From Cyclina sinensis (Eukaryota > Mollusca > Bivalvia > Venerida > Veneridae): DNA of 64,000 bases. Each line of letters begins with the position of its first letter. The first letter of the stretch is position 1. A program made the translations under genes and the position numbers. Location: positions 61,196,927 to 61,260,926 of the forward strand of contig JAAONU010000001.1 of assembly GCA_012932295.1 (NCBI GenBank), written 5' to 3'. The notes below the pieces were generated by a model, which saw nothing but the letters and a program-made list of their open reading frames with translations, was not told the DNA's origin and searched no databases. Positions 62,521 through 64,000 of the stretch are shown here, one piece after another.

Positions 62521-63729
62521 CCCAGCTGGATATTGTGGACCATTTAAAACTTTCTTGCTAGTCTCTAGCCATTTTGTGTCTTTGTTAGAAATCTGCAGTT
62601 TATTTACTTGTGGTCATGTCGGTAAATTTCTGTCACTTCAATCTAGAGAGTTCTAAATGATTAAGTGTCTTGGCAAAGCTTAAAATTTTCCTGTTCATGG
62701 AAAATGAAATGTTGAAATATTTGAATATGAGCCTTCCCACTGGATAAATTGTTGAATAGAAATTAATTTCTGTTACAAAATACTGTATGCTGAAACAGAG
62801 ATGTTTTTGCAGCATTGTGGCATTTAGTCACAGTGTTTTCCAGGATGCCTCAGTTGGTGGTTTTACAGAAATAGTAATATCATAAATGTAGCGTGTCAGT
62901 TTGAACAAACTTAGTTTACAGAAAAAGTGTAGCAGCTGGTATTATATTGTAGACAACGAATTATAATTTACCTGAAATGTAGATTAGACTTAATTTTAGA
63001 GATATATACTTTGATATAGTTTTAGGGAGGTAAAATTTGACATACTTTTAGAGAGGTGTACATTTTTTATTTTTTTTTGTAATAGAATTGAAGTGAATTG
63101 AAATTGTAAAGGTTTTGAAGATCTAAGTTTAGAAGAGATAAAATCAATGAACTTCATGCTGTTGTTCAAAATGGACTGAAAATGTTTATTCTTAACCTTG
63201 GTCTGAAAAAAAAGTGGAAAGTCTATATGTAAGACTTATTTTAGGCTTTACAAAATTGAAGCACAACAGTCCAGTCTACTTCAAGGTCAGGCTAACACAC
63301 ATTAAACAACCCCCCCACCCCCCTTGTTTTGTGGCAGTAACTTGTCAGTCAATAGTTTTCTGTCATGGTGTACCCGAACATCAAGATAGTTAGCCTCCAA
63401 ACCAATACCAGACAATATGGCATAATGGAGGTCACAGAAAGTATATTTCAATAACTGAAGTGAGACGCATTAAGTTTGCATTAAGTTTGCATGGCGTAAT
63501 ATTCCATTGAAAAGCGAGATTACATTCTTTTAGTCCTTTTAGTCCCATAAAGACGTCAGTGATAAGTTAGTAGGAGCTTCACTACTATATAAACTTTTAT
63601 TGCTGATTGACTGTAGCATAAGTGTGAAATAAATCTTGTTTTTATTTGCTTTTAATTTCTAGTTTACAGTAATGAATACAATTTTGAAAACATGATATAA
63701 TATTGTTAAGATATGTTCGTCTGTTACAG

Positions 63730-63805
63730 ATTGGTGATTCGTTGAGGTTCAAGATCTCTCACAGACCAGACAGACAACAGCTAGTCCAGCAACACATTCT
63801 AGAAG
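63730..63805 (+). CDS. MRTF: MRTF exon 6: RPEL motif 2
   Basis: Acceptor TCTGTTACAG|AT, donor GAAG|GTAAAT. The exon is 76 nt, phase 0 in and phase 1 out. It encodes IGDSLRFKISHRPDRQQLVQ followed by QHILE, then one base. H-R-P-D-R-Q-Q-L-V-x-x-H-I-L-E is RPEL2 of MRTF, with Gln in place of the Glu of the RPxxxEL consensus. In vertebrates RPEL2 is a strong actin-binding motif of the array. The open phase 1 donor means the coding sequence continues beyond 64000, where RPEL3 with its basic signals, the SAP domain, the leucine zipper and the activation domain are expected. Confidence 0.95.
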
Positions 63806-64000
63806 GTAAATGTCCAAAGCCAGTGTTTCAATGGTATTATATATATAATCAAAAAGAGAAAATTATGTATAACAATCAAGGCTTATTTGAAATTAGGGGA
63901 ACAATGCATTTGCACTCAGAAATGTGGGTTACTGATTTTTAGCTTAAGTCTGAAAGTGGAAAAAAGAAAAAAAAACATGAAAATGTTTATGACAGAAACT
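63806..64000 (+). other. MRTF: Start of MRTF intron 6, cut by the window end
   Basis: It starts at the GTAAAT donor after exon 6. The frame continues open to 63942 by chance but loses any RPEL-family resemblance after GAAG|GT. No other feature was seen. Confidence 0.85.

Larger units (their letters stand above)
54187..63729 (+). other. MRTF: MRTF intron 5 (9.5 kb)
   Basis: GTAAGG donor and TCTGTTACAG acceptor, phase 0. It contains the long-inverted-repeat transposon at 55134-56168, a CA microsatellite at 56.87 kb, a CTGTGCTGTGTC minisatellite at 59.4-59.6 kb and a region with CCAAT and GC-box motifs at 61.5-62.5 kb. The stretches 56.9-59.4 and 59.7-61.4 kb show only short open frames without splice support. 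Confidence 0.85.

Overview
The window is eukaryotic nuclear DNA that is AT-rich, intron-dominated and full of repeats. It most likely comes from a bivalve mollusc, probably a heterodont clam. That guess rests on two things: the density of AGGTCA-rich tandem repeats with hairpin ends, which I associate with bivalve genomes, and the one recognisable gene. No prokaryotic features are present and I found no complete single-exon protein gene.

The backbone is the 5' part of one plus-strand gene, a myocardin-related transcription factor (MRTF/MKL family, actin-regulated SRF coactivator). Six coding exons splice in frame: 6548-6584 (start ATG), 33138-33227, 47113-47448, 48507-48572, 54131-54186 and 63730-63805. 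They encode about 220 N-terminal residues. These comprise a short leader, a basic NLS-like segment, a Gln/Ser/Pro-rich region with a SUMO-type motif, RPEL motif 1, the linker that follows it, and RPEL motif 2. RPEL3, the B-box, the SAP domain, the coiled coil and the transactivation domain must lie beyond position 64000. Exons 2, 3 and 4 all begin and end in phase 1, so any of them could be skipped without breaking the frame.

The introns are 26.6, 13.9, 1.1, 5.6 and 9.5 kb. Intron 1 (6585-33137) holds most of the mobile DNA. It contains a GTTCATGAAC minisatellite (about 10.53-11.16 kb), a 1.09-kb hAT-like element (12.0-13.1 kb), a tandem-core element (15.1-16.4 kb) and a composite repeat with a 718-bp hAT MITE nested inside it (17.1-19.6 kb). 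Further on come a 146-bp array inside a hairpin-ended element (20.0-20.9 kb), an apparently exact 992-bp tandem duplication (20.95-22.94 kb), a second hairpin-ended element (23.75-25.15 kb), a ~945-bp triplication (26.1-29.0 kb), a 107-bp palindromic MITE (30.2 kb) and an AGGTCA-rich element (31.2-32.4 kb). Intron 5 holds a 1,035-bp transposon with long inverted repeats and an 8-bp target duplication (55.1-56.2 kb), plus a short region with promoter-like motifs (61.5-62.5 kb).

The most interesting pattern outside the gene is shared element architecture. Several repeats with unrelated interiors have a left end whose reverse complement recurs near the right end, followed by a small hairpin and the terminal sequence CTTGTT. 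This fits Helentron-type non-autonomous elements (HINE/pearl-like). Their cores scatter many copies of TCAAGGTCA, the FTZ-F1/SF-1/ERR half-site, through the intron. All calls come from reading the sequence; no alignments or database searches were run.
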